Below are positions 6,781 to 14,226 of a DNA stretch of 64,000 nt, piece by piece (the first letter of the stretch is position 1; each line of letters begins with the position of its first letter). This stretch comes from Rhodospirillaceae bacterium (GTDB lineage: Bacteria; Pseudomonadota; Alphaproteobacteria; UBA8366): contig PBKG01000012.1 of the NCBI GenBank assembly GCA_002722095.1, forward strand, positions 19,512 to 83,511, given 5' to 3'. The notes under the pieces are model-generated. The model was given only the letters and a program-made list of their open reading frames with translations. It ran no database searches and was not told the DNA's origin. A program made the position numbers and the translations under genes.

Positions 6781-7815
6781 TTAAATCGTTGGGTCGTCCG
6801 AAACCTCGACCAGCGTCTTGCCGAAATTGTCCCCCTTCAACAGGCCGAGCAATCCGCCGGGGGCATTTTCAAGGCTTTTAATGCGATGCTCCTTGAACTT
6901 CACCTGGCCGGATTCGACCCAGCCCGTCATGTCGGTGATGAAATCTTTGAAGTCACTTCCATAGTCGGTGACGATGAAGCCCTGTACCCGTGTCCGATTG
7001 GTAAGGATGGCGCGCATTAACAGCGGCAGTTTATTTGTGCCCTCGGGCAGGTCGGTCATCGAATATTGCGAGATCAGGCCGCAGACCGGCATGCGCGAGA
7101 AGAAGTTGAGATGCGGGATCACCGCTTCCAACACGCGACCGGCAACGTTCTCCCAATAGACATCGATCCCATCCGGGCAGGCGGCCGCAAGCTGGTCCTC
7201 AAAATCGTCTGCCCGATGATCGAGGCAGGCGTCGAAGCCGAATTCCTTTACCGCGTAGTCGCATTTTTCCGGGCCTCCGGCGACCCCGACGGTCCGGCAC
7301 CCTTTGATCTTCGCAATCTGGCCGACGGTGGCGCCAACCGGGCCCGACGCGGCGGCGACCACCAGTGTCTCGCCTTCCTTTGGCTCGCCGATATTCTTTA
7401 GCCCCACATAGGCGGTCATGCCCGGCATACCAAGGACGCCGACGCCGGTTGAAATCGGCACGCCCTCGATCGGGCGCAGAGTACGCACGCCCTTGCCGTC
7501 GGACACGGCATAGGCCTGCCAGCCCGTATGGGTGACGACGATGTCGCCGGCCTTGAAGCGCTCGTTTTTCGATTCCTCGACCACGCTGACCGTGCCGCCG
7601 GTCATCACACCGCCGACCGGTGTCGGTTCCGCATAAGAGCGCGCGTCGCTCATCCGGCCTCGCATATAAGGATCGAGCGAAAGATAAATTGTACGAGTAA
7701 GGATTTGCCCGTCTTCGAGTGAGGGCAGGTCGGTCGTGACGATCTCGAAATCCGATTCCGAAGGCTCGCCGTCTGGCCGCCGCTTCAACAGCACTTGGGT
7801 ATTCGTAGGCATCAA
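6781..7815 (-). CDS. Zinc-independent NADPH oxidoreductase of the MDR superfamily (leukotriene B4 dehydrogenase / CurA type)
   Basis: A 344-residue cytosolic protein. The N-terminal catalytic domain has LSLDPYMRGRM, the signature of the LTD/CurA branch that lacks zinc ligands. The Rossmann domain has VAAASGPVGATVGQIAK at about residue 150, the NADPH-binding AASGxVG motif. Members reduce the C=C bond of enals, enones or curcumin. ATG 7815 or the adjacent ATG 7812 may be the start. It is convergent with the peroxiredoxins and divergent from the Fur-controlled gene. A role in detoxifying lipid-derived aldehydes would fit the peroxiredoxin neighbourhood, but this is inference. Confidence 0.88.
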   Translation of the reverse strand: MMPTNTQVLLKRRPDGEPSESDFEIVTTDLPSLEDGQILTRTIYLSLDPYMRGRMSDARSYAEPTPVGGVMTGGTVSVVEESKNERFKAGDIVVTHTGWQAYAVSDGKGVRTLRPIEGVPISTGVGVLGMPGMTAYVGLKNIGEPKEGETLVVAAASGPVGATVGQIAKIKGCRTVGVAGGPEKCDYAVKEFGFDACLDHRADDFEDQLAAACPDGIDVYWENVAGRVLEAVIPHLNFFSRMPVCGLISQYSMTDLPEGTNKLPLLMRAILTNRTRVQGFIVTDYGSDFKDFITDMTGWVESGQVKFKEHRIKSLENAPGGLLGLLKGDNFGKTLVEVSDDPTI

Positions 7816-7902
7816 TTTCCTCCCCGTATCAAGTCCGCTTTCCTATAGCACACTCGTTTGCAATGTGCGTCGGGGCCGGATCTACCGGCGGAAAAGTATG
7901 AT

Positions 7903-7925
7903 TTGCGAATGATTATCATTTGCAA
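7903..7925. promoter_or_regulatory. Fur-like operator 1
   Basis: TTGCGAATGAT (7903-7913) and ATCATTTGCAA (7915-7925) are inverted copies with one mismatch around a single central base. The core TGCRAATGATNATCATTYGCA fits the alphaproteobacterial Fur-family box. It overlaps the putative -35 element. Confidence 0.75.
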
Positions 7926-7948
7926 TTTGTGCTCGGACGGTCTATAGA
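7920..7948 (+). promoter_or_regulatory. Promoter of the iron-regulated gene
   Basis: TTGCAA (7920-7925) and TATAGA (7943-7948) are separated by 17 bp. Fur-like boxes cover the -35 element and the expected start site near 7955, a layout that would give tight repression. Confidence 0.65.
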
Positions 7949-7950
7949 AG

Positions 7951-7967
7951 TTGCGAATCATTCGCAA
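7951..7967. promoter_or_regulatory. Fur-like operator 2 (perfect palindrome)
   Basis: TTGCGAAT (7951-7958) and ATTCGCAA (7960-7967) form a perfect 8-1-8 inverted repeat around C7959. It is the 7-1-7 form of a Fur box and lies over the predicted transcription start. It is the reason a TTG start at 7951 was not chosen for the next gene. Confidence 0.75.
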
Positions 7968-8037
7968 GAAAGGGGCGTCGGATGTTCGTTTCCGACATTC
8001 AACCGTTCCAACGCCGACCCAGGCACAGGAGTTAGAA

Positions 8038-8541
8038 ATGCAGGCGCTTTATCTGCAAGGCAGTGACGGCGAAGCATCGACGGAAAATTTGGTATTTTCC
8101 GAGCAGTTCGTCCTCTGGGCATTACGGTTGTGGTCCAATGGCGGTAGCGAGATTCCGGCGGTTCAGGAACGGTTGAGAGGCGGTTTCGAGCTTGCTGGCG
8201 CCCCCGACGCCTATCTCGGATTTGATGCCTTAATGACCTTCACCGAATCCCTACTCGATGTGGAGGTCGAAATTCATTGCCCCCAATGCCAGTACCTGTG
8301 CGGGAATGAAATTCGTGTGTTGGCCGCGATCTCCGCCATGCAGCGCGACGACGTGGACACTTTTAAAGCGATGATGAGCGATTGGATGGCGTCGGATGCG
8401 GTTTGGCAGTTGGCGCCGGTCTACGCGGAGTTCGCCAGCAGTTTGACCACAAGCGGTTTAACCTTGCGGCAATGGCTCGTGAGTGTCGAAGGTGACGACG
8501 GCGACGGCCTATATCAAACCGAAGGCCGGATGATCCAATAG
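8038..8541 (+). CDS. Iron-regulated protein of unknown function with a CPQCxxxC motif
   Basis: A 167-residue soluble protein that I do not recognise. The start is ATG 8038, with CAGGAG seven bases upstream; the longer frame from TTG 7951 would run through an operator and is rejected. It is acidic, probably mostly helical (SEQFVLWALRLWSNGG, LGFDALMTFTESLLDVEV), and holds three cysteines in CPQCxxxC (Cys81, Cys84, Cys88) beside His80, which could bind iron or zinc. Two Fur-like boxes flank its promoter, so it should be induced under iron limitation. No signal peptide or membrane segment is visible. The gene stands alone between divergent and convergent neighbours. Confidence 0.75.
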   Translation: MQALYLQGSDGEASTENLVFSEQFVLWALRLWSNGGSEIPAVQERLRGGFELAGAPDAYLGFDALMTFTESLLDVEVEIHCPQCQYLCGNEIRVLAAISAMQRDDVDTFKAMMSDWMASDAVWQLAPVYAEFASSLTTSGLTLRQWLVSVEGDDGDGLYQTEGRMIQ

Positions 8542-8554
8542 GCGGAAAGCTGTT

Positions 8555-9460
8555 TCAGGCCAATTCCGGCACTGCGAAATATTCAGGATCCAGGAACACC
8601 GTTGTTCGCTTGGCGAAGCGCGGAAGATCGTTGTCGAACGCATCGCGGTGGTGCAGCAAACGGGCGTTGTCCCAAAGTAGAACGTCGCCGTTCCGCCAAT
8701 CGTGCGTGTAAATAAATTTGTCCTGGATCGTATGTTCGATTACCGCATCGAATAGCGACTGACCATCCTCGTCGGCCATCCCTTCGATGGCGCTGGTGTG
8801 GTTGGGTGAAAAATAGAGCGAGCGCTGACCGGTCGCCTTGTTTTCGAGCACCATGTCGTGGGTTGCCGGTGGCGTGCGATCATCGATTGCCTTGGTTTCT
8901 TTCTTGGACTTGATGTAGCGGTGCCAGGTCTTGCTTTTTTGCTTGCGCATGAAGCTCGATAGCGGTTCGTGGGTGCCATATTTGCAGACTGCACGGGCGT
9001 CGTTCACTCGAGTGCGGAGATCTTCGGGCAGTGCGTCGTAAGCGGCGGCCGTATTGCAAAAAGATGTCATTCCGACCCCGCTTGGCATCTCCACGCCATA
9101 AAAAATCGAGCCGCTTGCGGGCCGCTGACGATAGATTTGATCGGTGTGCCAGACCAGCTCGTGGTTGCCGAGACCGCCGATGAGGTTGCCGTCGCCGGAA
9201 AAAAGGTTGGAGATGTAAAGTAGCTCCGGCGTCCGTTTGCTGGGGCGGCTGCCCCCAATCACTACATCGATCTCGCCAAACCGGTTGCTGAACTCGAGGA
9301 ATTCTTCATCGGTCGGATTCTGCCGCCGAAACAGCAGTAGCGGGTCCTTTTGCCAGATTGCCCGGATGGCATCGAACGCTTCATCGTCGACGTTTGCCAA
9401 ATCCGCATCGAGCACTTCGAGCCCGAGATTTTCAGACAGCGGGCGGGTCGCAAATTCCAT
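8555..9460 (-). CDS. TauD/TfdA family Fe(II)/2-oxoglutarate dioxygenase, copy 1
   Basis: A 301-residue enzyme from ATG 9460, chosen over ATG 9484 because CGAGGGAAAA precedes it. The iron facial triad is visible: His and Asp in WHTDQ near residue 107, and the distal His in LLHHRD near 268; the 2-oxoglutarate Arg is probably in FAKRTTVF. Members hydroxylate taurine, aryloxy acids or other small molecules in the cytosol. The substrate is unknown. It lies next to a closely related paralogue in the same orientation, with about 60 bp between them. Relative to copy 2 the middle region (KQKSKTWHRYIKSKKE) differs, pointing to altered substrate choice. Confidence 0.88.
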   Translation of the reverse strand: MEFATRPLSENLGLEVLDADLANVDDEAFDAIRAIWQKDPLLLFRRQNPTDEEFLEFSNRFGEIDVVIGGSRPSKRTPELLYISNLFSGDGNLIGGLGNHELVWHTDQIYRQRPASGSIFYGVEMPSGVGMTSFCNTAAAYDALPEDLRTRVNDARAVCKYGTHEPLSSFMRKQKSKTWHRYIKSKKETKAIDDRTPPATHDMVLENKATGQRSLYFSPNHTSAIEGMADEDGQSLFDAVIEHTIQDKFIYTHDWRNGDVLLWDNARLLHHRDAFDNDLPRFAKRTTVFLDPEYFAVPELA

Positions 9461-9519
9461 TTTTCCCTCGCGTAGCGTGAACATGCATTTTAGAGGAGGG
9501 GGAGTGCCGAGGACAGGGG

Positions 9520-10455
9520 TCAGTCGCGGTTCGGAAGGTGATCGGGCAGCGGTAGTTCAGGTTCTGGGACGAGAAAAAAGTCAGGATCGAGAAAGATAGT
9601 GGTGCGTTTGGCGTAACGCGGTTGGCCAGGGTCGAATGCATCGCGGCGATGCAGCAACCGCGCATTGTCCCAAAACAAGACATCGCCGTTGCGCCAATTA
9701 TGGCTATAGATGAATGTGTCCTGTAGCGCGTGGTCGAGCACCGCATCGATCAAATCGCGGCCCGCTTCTTCATCCAAGCCTTCGATCTCACTGGTATGAT
9801 TTGGCGAGACGTAAATCGTCTTTTCCCCGGTTTTCACGTCCTCCAGCACCATGTCATGGACGACTTCCGGCGTCCGCTCTTCGACCTTTTTGAAATACTC
9901 CTCGTTAAAGCGCGCGCGCGGTGCGTTCGAAGAGTTTTCGAGAGCATAGCTTGCGAGGGGAAATCGCGTACTGTAGCGGCAGATTGCCCGCTTACCCTCG
10001 AGCCGATCTTTCATGGATTGGGGTAGAGTTTTGTAGGCCAAGGACATATTGCAGAACGACGTGGCGGCGATGCCGCTGGGCATTTCCACTCCATAGAAAA
10101 TTGATCCGCTCGCCGGCTTGTCGCGATATATCTGATCCGTATGCCAGACAAGTTCACCACTGCCTAAGCCGCCAATTTCGCTGCCGTCCTGTAGGTAGAG
10201 GTTGGAAATAAACAATAGTTCCGGATAGTGCTCGTCGGGCTCGTTTTGGCCGATAACTATGTCCAGCGTGCCGAATCGTCGGCAAAACTCGATAAATTCT
10301 TCATTCGTCGGATTTTGGCGCCGGAACAAAATCAACGGTTCCTTTTGCCACAGGGCGCGAACCGCTTCGAAAGTCGCATCGTCGATGTCAGCCAGATTCA
10401 CATCGAGCACTTCGAGGCCGAAATTTTCCGCCAGTGGCTGGGTGGTAAGTTCCAT
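9520..10455 (-). CDS. TauD/TfdA family Fe(II)/2-oxoglutarate dioxygenase, copy 2
   Basis: A 311-residue paralogue of the downstream gene, aligning from MELTTQPLAENFGLEVLDVNLA onward. The triad is WHTDQ plus the distal LLHRRD; the 2-oxoglutarate Arg is in YAKRTTIF. ATG 10455 is preferred to GTG 10464, matching the start of copy 1 (MEFATRPLSENLGLEVLD). It is upstream in the same transcription direction, so the two may be co-transcribed. It ends with a proline-rich tail (PEPELPLPDHLP) absent from copy 1. Tandem duplication followed by divergence is the simplest origin. Confidence 0.88.
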   Translation of the reverse strand: MELTTQPLAENFGLEVLDVNLADIDDATFEAVRALWQKEPLILFRRQNPTNEEFIEFCRRFGTLDIVIGQNEPDEHYPELLFISNLYLQDGSEIGGLGSGELVWHTDQIYRDKPASGSIFYGVEMPSGIAATSFCNMSLAYKTLPQSMKDRLEGKRAICRYSTRFPLASYALENSSNAPRARFNEEYFKKVEERTPEVVHDMVLEDVKTGEKTIYVSPNHTSEIEGLDEEAGRDLIDAVLDHALQDTFIYSHNWRNGDVLFWDNARLLHRRDAFDPGQPRYAKRTTIFLDPDFFLVPEPELPLPDHLPNRD

Positions 10456-10594
10456 GGCGACCACGCTTATTCTTCGCGCCTCACCCTGTCAAGCGCGGGT
10501 CATGACTTTGTCGTGCTCCATTCGATATCTTTGGTGTTTGCGAGTAGCGGCGCGTGCGCACTAGCTTGGCCATAGGGGGAGGCGATAGGCGGAT

Positions 10595-11923
10595 CTAAAA
10601 GTCTTGTTGCCGACGACGCTTCTGTTTTTTACGTCGTCGATTCTCCCGTTGCCATTCTCGCGATTTTTGCCGTTGCTTACGTAGTTTGCGGCGGTCCCGC
10701 CGACGCTCCTTCAACGCCTCGCGTTCCGCCTCTACTTCTTCTTTCTTATCGCGGATGCGGTTGAGCCGTTTTTTCTGGCGCGGAGTAAGCTGTTGCTGCC
10801 GTTGCAACCTCTCGAGACGCCGTTGCTTGCGGTCCAGGCGTTGCTTTTGGCGCCTTAGGTCGCGGAGGTTCGGCAACCGGAAGGTTGTCGTGCGGAGGCG
10901 GTTACCTCGTTCGACCACACCGCCCACGATAATCCTCCGGTTCCGAAGAGAGCGGTTCGATTGCACCGCACGCCGGTTGACCCGCAGGCCCCGAACTCGG
11001 AAATCATTGTTGTCTTTGCGGGCGAAGCCTTCGACGAGAAGCCGGCGATAGCGTCCGCCGAAGGGTACTTTCGGGCGAACGCGCAAGCGTTCCGGAACCA
11101 AACGGCCTTGCCTGAATTGTCCGGTGACAACAACTCGACGACCCGGTGCGATGTCGGCGATTGGTCGTCCATCGGGCCAATCGAAACGATGGCGTCCAAC
11201 GGTAAACCCTTGGGCCGTGGAATCACTCACAAGGCCGACAATTCGCGCGCGCCCTTGAGGCCGGCGTTCGACACGGCTGGCATCGATAATGCCGTCGGGA
11301 CGCGTCAATCCGCTAACCTGAACGTAGTCGCCAATGCCGATAATCGGGGGCAGGTTGGGGTTGCTGTCATCATTGATCAAAACGTCGGGTGACATTTGAA
11401 CCCAGCGGTCTAGCACTAGAATACGATTGTTGCGGGTGTCGATGTTGGCGACGCGGCCGGCTACCGGAATTCGAATGCGGGCCTGTTTGGCATGAAGAAC
11501 GCCATTCCGCTCGATCGTTTCCAGGGCGACCACTTGGCCGAGACGGAATTGTTGCGGTGTCGCGTTTCCGTCGAGTGAGGCAACCGGTAGCGAGTCGTCG
11601 TAGGTCACGCGTGCGCCGTTGACGATAATGCTGCCGAACCCGGTGATGGTGCCGATAATGCCGGTGCCACCGATTCCCCCATCGATTCCGGTTCCGCCGA
11701 TTCCCCGACCGTCCTTGTAGACCGGCCCGCCGGTTCCGCCGATCCCGCCGTCGACGCCGGTTCCGCCGATCCCCCGGTCGTCCGAAATACCCGTTCCACC
11801 GATTCCTTCAGCGGCATAGTAGGGATTGCGCCATGGATCGGCGGCGCTGATGCTCGCGGCCAGCAATGTGGGCGCCAACAGGCAAGCAATCTTCCAGAAA
11901 GCGGTACGAATTCTATTTTTCAT
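10595..11923 (-). CDS. Secreted DUF5666 protein with an IGGTG-repeat N terminus and a basic coiled-coil tail
   Basis: A 442-residue protein. Residues 1-28 form a signal peptide, then DPWRNPYYAAEGIGGTG and about six further copies of GIGGTG within 60 residues. The middle (roughly 90-330) consists of repeated beta-rich DUF5666 units (VNGARVTYDD, LGQVVALET, GDYVQVSGL, PGRRVVVTG), resembling OB-fold-like domains. The last 110 residues are almost all Arg, Lys, Gln and Glu and predict a long coiled coil. The function is unknown; the protein is exported. ATG 11923 overlaps the stop of the upstream DUF6502 gene by 11 bp and has GGAAGAGAAC before it, so the pair is translationally coupled. Confidence 0.8.
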   Translation of the reverse strand: MKNRIRTAFWKIACLLAPTLLAASISAADPWRNPYYAAEGIGGTGISDDRGIGGTGVDGGIGGTGGPVYKDGRGIGGTGIDGGIGGTGIIGTITGFGSIIVNGARVTYDDSLPVASLDGNATPQQFRLGQVVALETIERNGVLHAKQARIRIPVAGRVANIDTRNNRILVLDRWVQMSPDVLINDDSNPNLPPIIGIGDYVQVSGLTRPDGIIDASRVERRPQGRARIVGLVSDSTAQGFTVGRHRFDWPDGRPIADIAPGRRVVVTGQFRQGRLVPERLRVRPKVPFGGRYRRLLVEGFARKDNNDFRVRGLRVNRRAVQSNRSLRNRRIIVGGVVERGNRLRTTTFRLPNLRDLRRQKQRLDRKQRRLERLQRQQQLTPRQKKRLNRIRDKKEEVEAEREALKERRRDRRKLRKQRQKSREWQRENRRRKKQKRRRQQDF

Positions 11924-12788
11924 CACCGTTCTCTTCCGGTGATGTATCCGGTTCGTCGTCTTCGGTGTCGAAATAATAGACGCCGAAATTCATCCGTCGG
12001 GTGGCGTCCGACTTTCCTTCGTCCTGTTCGGCTTTCTCGAGTGCCGCCTTATTCAGACGAACCAGCGCTTCCATGCCGATATCTCGTGCGAGATCGTGCA
12101 GCTCTTCTGCGGATTGCGGGGTAAGCTTGTCATAAAATACCGAACGCTCCAGATACGGTTTGCCATCACCGAGCAGGTTATGGGCGGCAGCAGAAATATG
12201 ATCGTGCGTATTGCGGCCGAAATATTGCGCCAATTGAGTGAGATCTTCGTCGGGCACGAAGGCGGCGCTATCGAGCCGGACGATATTATTAGCATCGACC
12301 GTTACCAAACCGAGCCGTAGCCATTCATCCAGGATTGTGCGCGGGCGCATATCCTTGCTCACCGATTCGACGAGGCCTTCGAACGACCGCCCGCCGTCGG
12401 CCGGCTTGCTGCGGGGGAGCGGGATCGGCTTCCCATCGGCGTCTATATAGTCCGGAGAGCCAATCCACAGGCCGACCAGTTGAGCACCTATCGACGGTGC
12501 CGAGGTGGCCGATTGGGTTTCCGAGGGTGCGGTCCGCAACCTTTTGACGTCTTTACGGTGGACGCCGGTGATTAGGCTGATCCGGCTGTCGGTTTGGCGT
12601 TTGCCGTCCATCGGGAAATCCCGATCCGCCGAGTCCACATAGAGCGCTTTCAACAGGTTCGAAAGCATTGGAAAGGTGATCCCATGGGCGATCAGCAGCC
12701 GGACTAATGGCCGCAGAAGCCGCGCAACCGCACTCATTACGGCCTTTGGCGGTTCGGTGGGTGAGTTGGGTCCGGTGGGATCGGTCAT
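11913..12788 (-). CDS. DUF6502 family protein
   Basis: A 291-residue cytosolic protein. The N-terminal part, RLLRPLVRLLIAHGITFPML and ALYVDSADRDF, then DSRISLITGVHRKDVKRLR, matches the DUF6502 family, whose first 100 residues resemble a winged-helix or HTH domain and could bind DNA. The C-terminal half contains conserved segments such as LNLLGDGKPYLERSVFYDKL-like helices. DUF6502 genes are commonly found beside DUF5666 genes, as here. The function is unknown; a regulatory role for the exported partner is inference. ATG 12788 is chosen; a TTG at 12812 is the alternative. The C terminus is very acidic. Confidence 0.75.
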   Translation of the reverse strand: MTDPTGPNSPTEPPKAVMSAVARLLRPLVRLLIAHGITFPMLSNLLKALYVDSADRDFPMDGKRQTDSRISLITGVHRKDVKRLRTAPSETQSATSAPSIGAQLVGLWIGSPDYIDADGKPIPLPRSKPADGGRSFEGLVESVSKDMRPRTILDEWLRLGLVTVDANNIVRLDSAAFVPDEDLTQLAQYFGRNTHDHISAAAHNLLGDGKPYLERSVFYDKLTPQSAEELHDLARDIGMEALVRLNKAALEKAEQDEGKSDATRRMNFGVYYFDTEDDEPDTSPEENGDEK

Positions 12789-12850
12789 TTTTCTAGAATC
12801 TAACGAATCCAATGGCTTGATTATTGATCCCTAACATAGCTCAAAAAAAA

Positions 12851-12929
12851 GTGGGAATCAATCCCACAAAATGGTTGACGTGGGAAAACATCACACGTAT
12901 TGTGCGTTTGTTCGTGGGAAAAATTCCCA
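12851..12929. promoter_or_regulatory. Cluster of GTGGGA boxes around a divergent promoter
   Basis: GTGGGA occurs at 12851-12856, inverted as TCCCAC at 12862-12867, again direct at 12880-12885, and as TGGGAA/TTCCCA (12915-12920/12924-12929) with a 3-bp gap. The two inverted pairs and the single copy surround the promoter at 12875-12903. This looks like a set of operator sites for an unidentified regulator. The spacing differs from the 10-bp period of MraZ boxes. Confidence 0.6.
12875..12903 (+). promoter_or_regulatory. Promoter of the arginine-rich protein gene
   Basis: TTGACG (12875-12880) and TATTGT (12898-12903) are separated by exactly 17 bp. The start would fall near 12910, immediately before the inner GTGGGA palindrome. 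Confidence 0.6.
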
Positions 12930-12974
12930 AAAGCTGACGCGAGGGCGTCGGCATCATCAAAGGAGTGAACAGCC

Positions 12975-14000
12975 ATGACTATGACCAAGATCCAGGTGCG
13001 TACTCGAATCTTTTCCGTGATCACGGCTGGATGTGTCGTCGGCGCCCTCGCGGCGGTTTCCAACGATGCAGCCGCCCAGTCTGCGGTTCCTGTGGAGCCG
13101 GTGGAAGTCGTAAATCTCAACGACCGGCCCGAACGGATGCGAAATCGTGATGGTATCCGCAATCTTTCCGAGGAAGAGCGTGCGGAACGGCGCGCCAATC
13201 GCCAAGAAAATCGCGGCGAGCGCCGCGAAGACCGGCAAGACAATCGCGCCGACCGGCGTGAAAACCGACAGGATAACCGTGCCGATCGACGGGAGAATCG
13301 CCAAGACAACCGTGCCAATCGACGGGAAAATCGCCAAGACAACCGAGCCGAGCGTCGTGAAACCCGTCAAGACAATCGTGCCGACCGCCGGGCCCAGCTT
13401 CCGAACCGTCCCGCCCGTGGACCGGTCGGCCGCTATGTTCGCAACGAAGTGCGTGATATGGCGCCGTGGCAACGCCGCTTGGCCCGCAATCATTTCGAGA
13501 ATTTGACCCCAGGCGAACGGCGTCAGGCTGTCCGACGTCATCTCCGTCGCGACTATTTGCAGGATTTGACTCCGCGTCAGCGCAAGATCGCACGTCATCG
13601 CCTCCGTCACATGACCCCGAAAGAGCGTCATCGCTGGTATCGTCGGGCCGCTCGCCATGAAAATTTGGAGCGCCGTTATGATCGTCTGCAGTCGTTGTCG
13701 CCAGCGAAACGGCGTCAGGTCATTGGCCGCATGGGTCCCAAAAAACGTCAGGCTTTGCGCCGGATTCATCGCCAACAGACCGGATTCAACAATTGGCGCC
13801 CCCATAACCGCATCGCCAAGCATCGGATAGCTAAACACCGTATTGCCAATCATCGCGCTAAGCGGCATTTCCGCCAGGCGGCGCCCACCCGGCGCAAGTT
13901 GGCCCGTCAAAATACGCGGCTGAGCCGGCAAAACGTAAAGCTCGCGCGGCAAAACGTACGGCTTAAGCGCCAGAATCGGAAATTGCGCCGTAACCGTTAA
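12975..14000 (+). CDS. Secreted arginine-rich repeat protein
   Basis: A 341-residue protein starting at ATG 12975 after AAAGGAG. Residues 1-35 form a signal peptide ending in NDAAAQ. Residues 70-135 are about six copies of an 11-residue unit, RENRQDNRADR, coded by near-identical 33-bp DNA repeats. Residues 150-230 carry four or five LTPxxRxxxRxRL-type units resembling DUF3106, and the end is a run of RQNxxLxRQN units. The protein is extremely basic and lacks acidic patches outside the first repeats. It could bind nucleic acid, polyphosphate or acidic polysaccharide outside the membrane. The overlapping minus-strand open frame 12957-13952 is a shadow of the repeats. Confidence 0.75.
   Translation: MTMTKIQVRTRIFSVITAGCVVGALAAVSNDAAAQSAVPVEPVEVVNLNDRPERMRNRDGIRNLSEEERAERRANRQENRGERREDRQDNRADRRENRQDNRADRRENRQDNRANRRENRQDNRAERRETRQDNRADRRAQLPNRPARGPVGRYVRNEVRDMAPWQRRLARNHFENLTPGERRQAVRRHLRRDYLQDLTPRQRKIARHRLRHMTPKERHRWYRRAARHENLERRYDRLQSLSPAKRRQVIGRMGPKKRQALRRIHRQQTGFNNWRPHNRIAKHRIAKHRIANHRAKRHFRQAAPTRRKLARQNTRLSRQNVKLARQNVRLKRQNRKLRRNR
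13205..13395 (+). repeat. Tandem 33-bp coding repeats
   Basis: Units of about 33 bp centred on CGTGAAAACCGACAGGA-like sequence recur head to tail and encode the RENRQDNRADR repeats. The units differ mainly at third codon positions, showing selection on the protein. Copy number could vary by slippage between strains. Confidence 0.7.
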
Positions 14001-14041
14001 GAGCGCAATTCCCTAAAAAGTTTATCCACCCTCCCATCCTG

Positions 14042-14079
14042 CCGGCGGTTCCCGAGAAATCGGGGCCGCCGGTTCCTTT
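14042..14079 (+). terminator. Rho-independent terminator after the arginine-rich gene
   Basis: CCGGCGG (14042-14048) and CCGCCGG (14066-14072) pair, with an inner CCCGA/TCGGG helix and a GAAA loop, followed by TTCCTTTT. It is placed 41 bp after the stop. Confidence 0.75.
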
Positions 14080-14226
14080 TGCGTGTCCTCAAATTGTGCA
14101 GTTACAAGTTTCAACGAGTTTTCTCGGGCGAGGTACTTGCTGTCTAAGAGCCCATCTTCCGTTGAACCCGGCACGGCCATTGTTTATGAAGGCCCAGCAA
14201 TTAGAGATTTGAAAGGCAAAATTCGA

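Noticed and set aside
7951..8037. Upstream TTG extension of the iron-regulated gene
   Set aside because: It would start on the Fur-type palindrome and ahead of the transcription start; the ATG at 8038 has a good ribosome site.
12957..13952. Long minus-strand open frame opposite the arginine-rich gene
   Set aside because: It arises because the plus-strand repeats avoid stop codons on both strands; it has no ribosome site and no recognisable domain, whereas the plus-strand frame has a site and a signal peptide.
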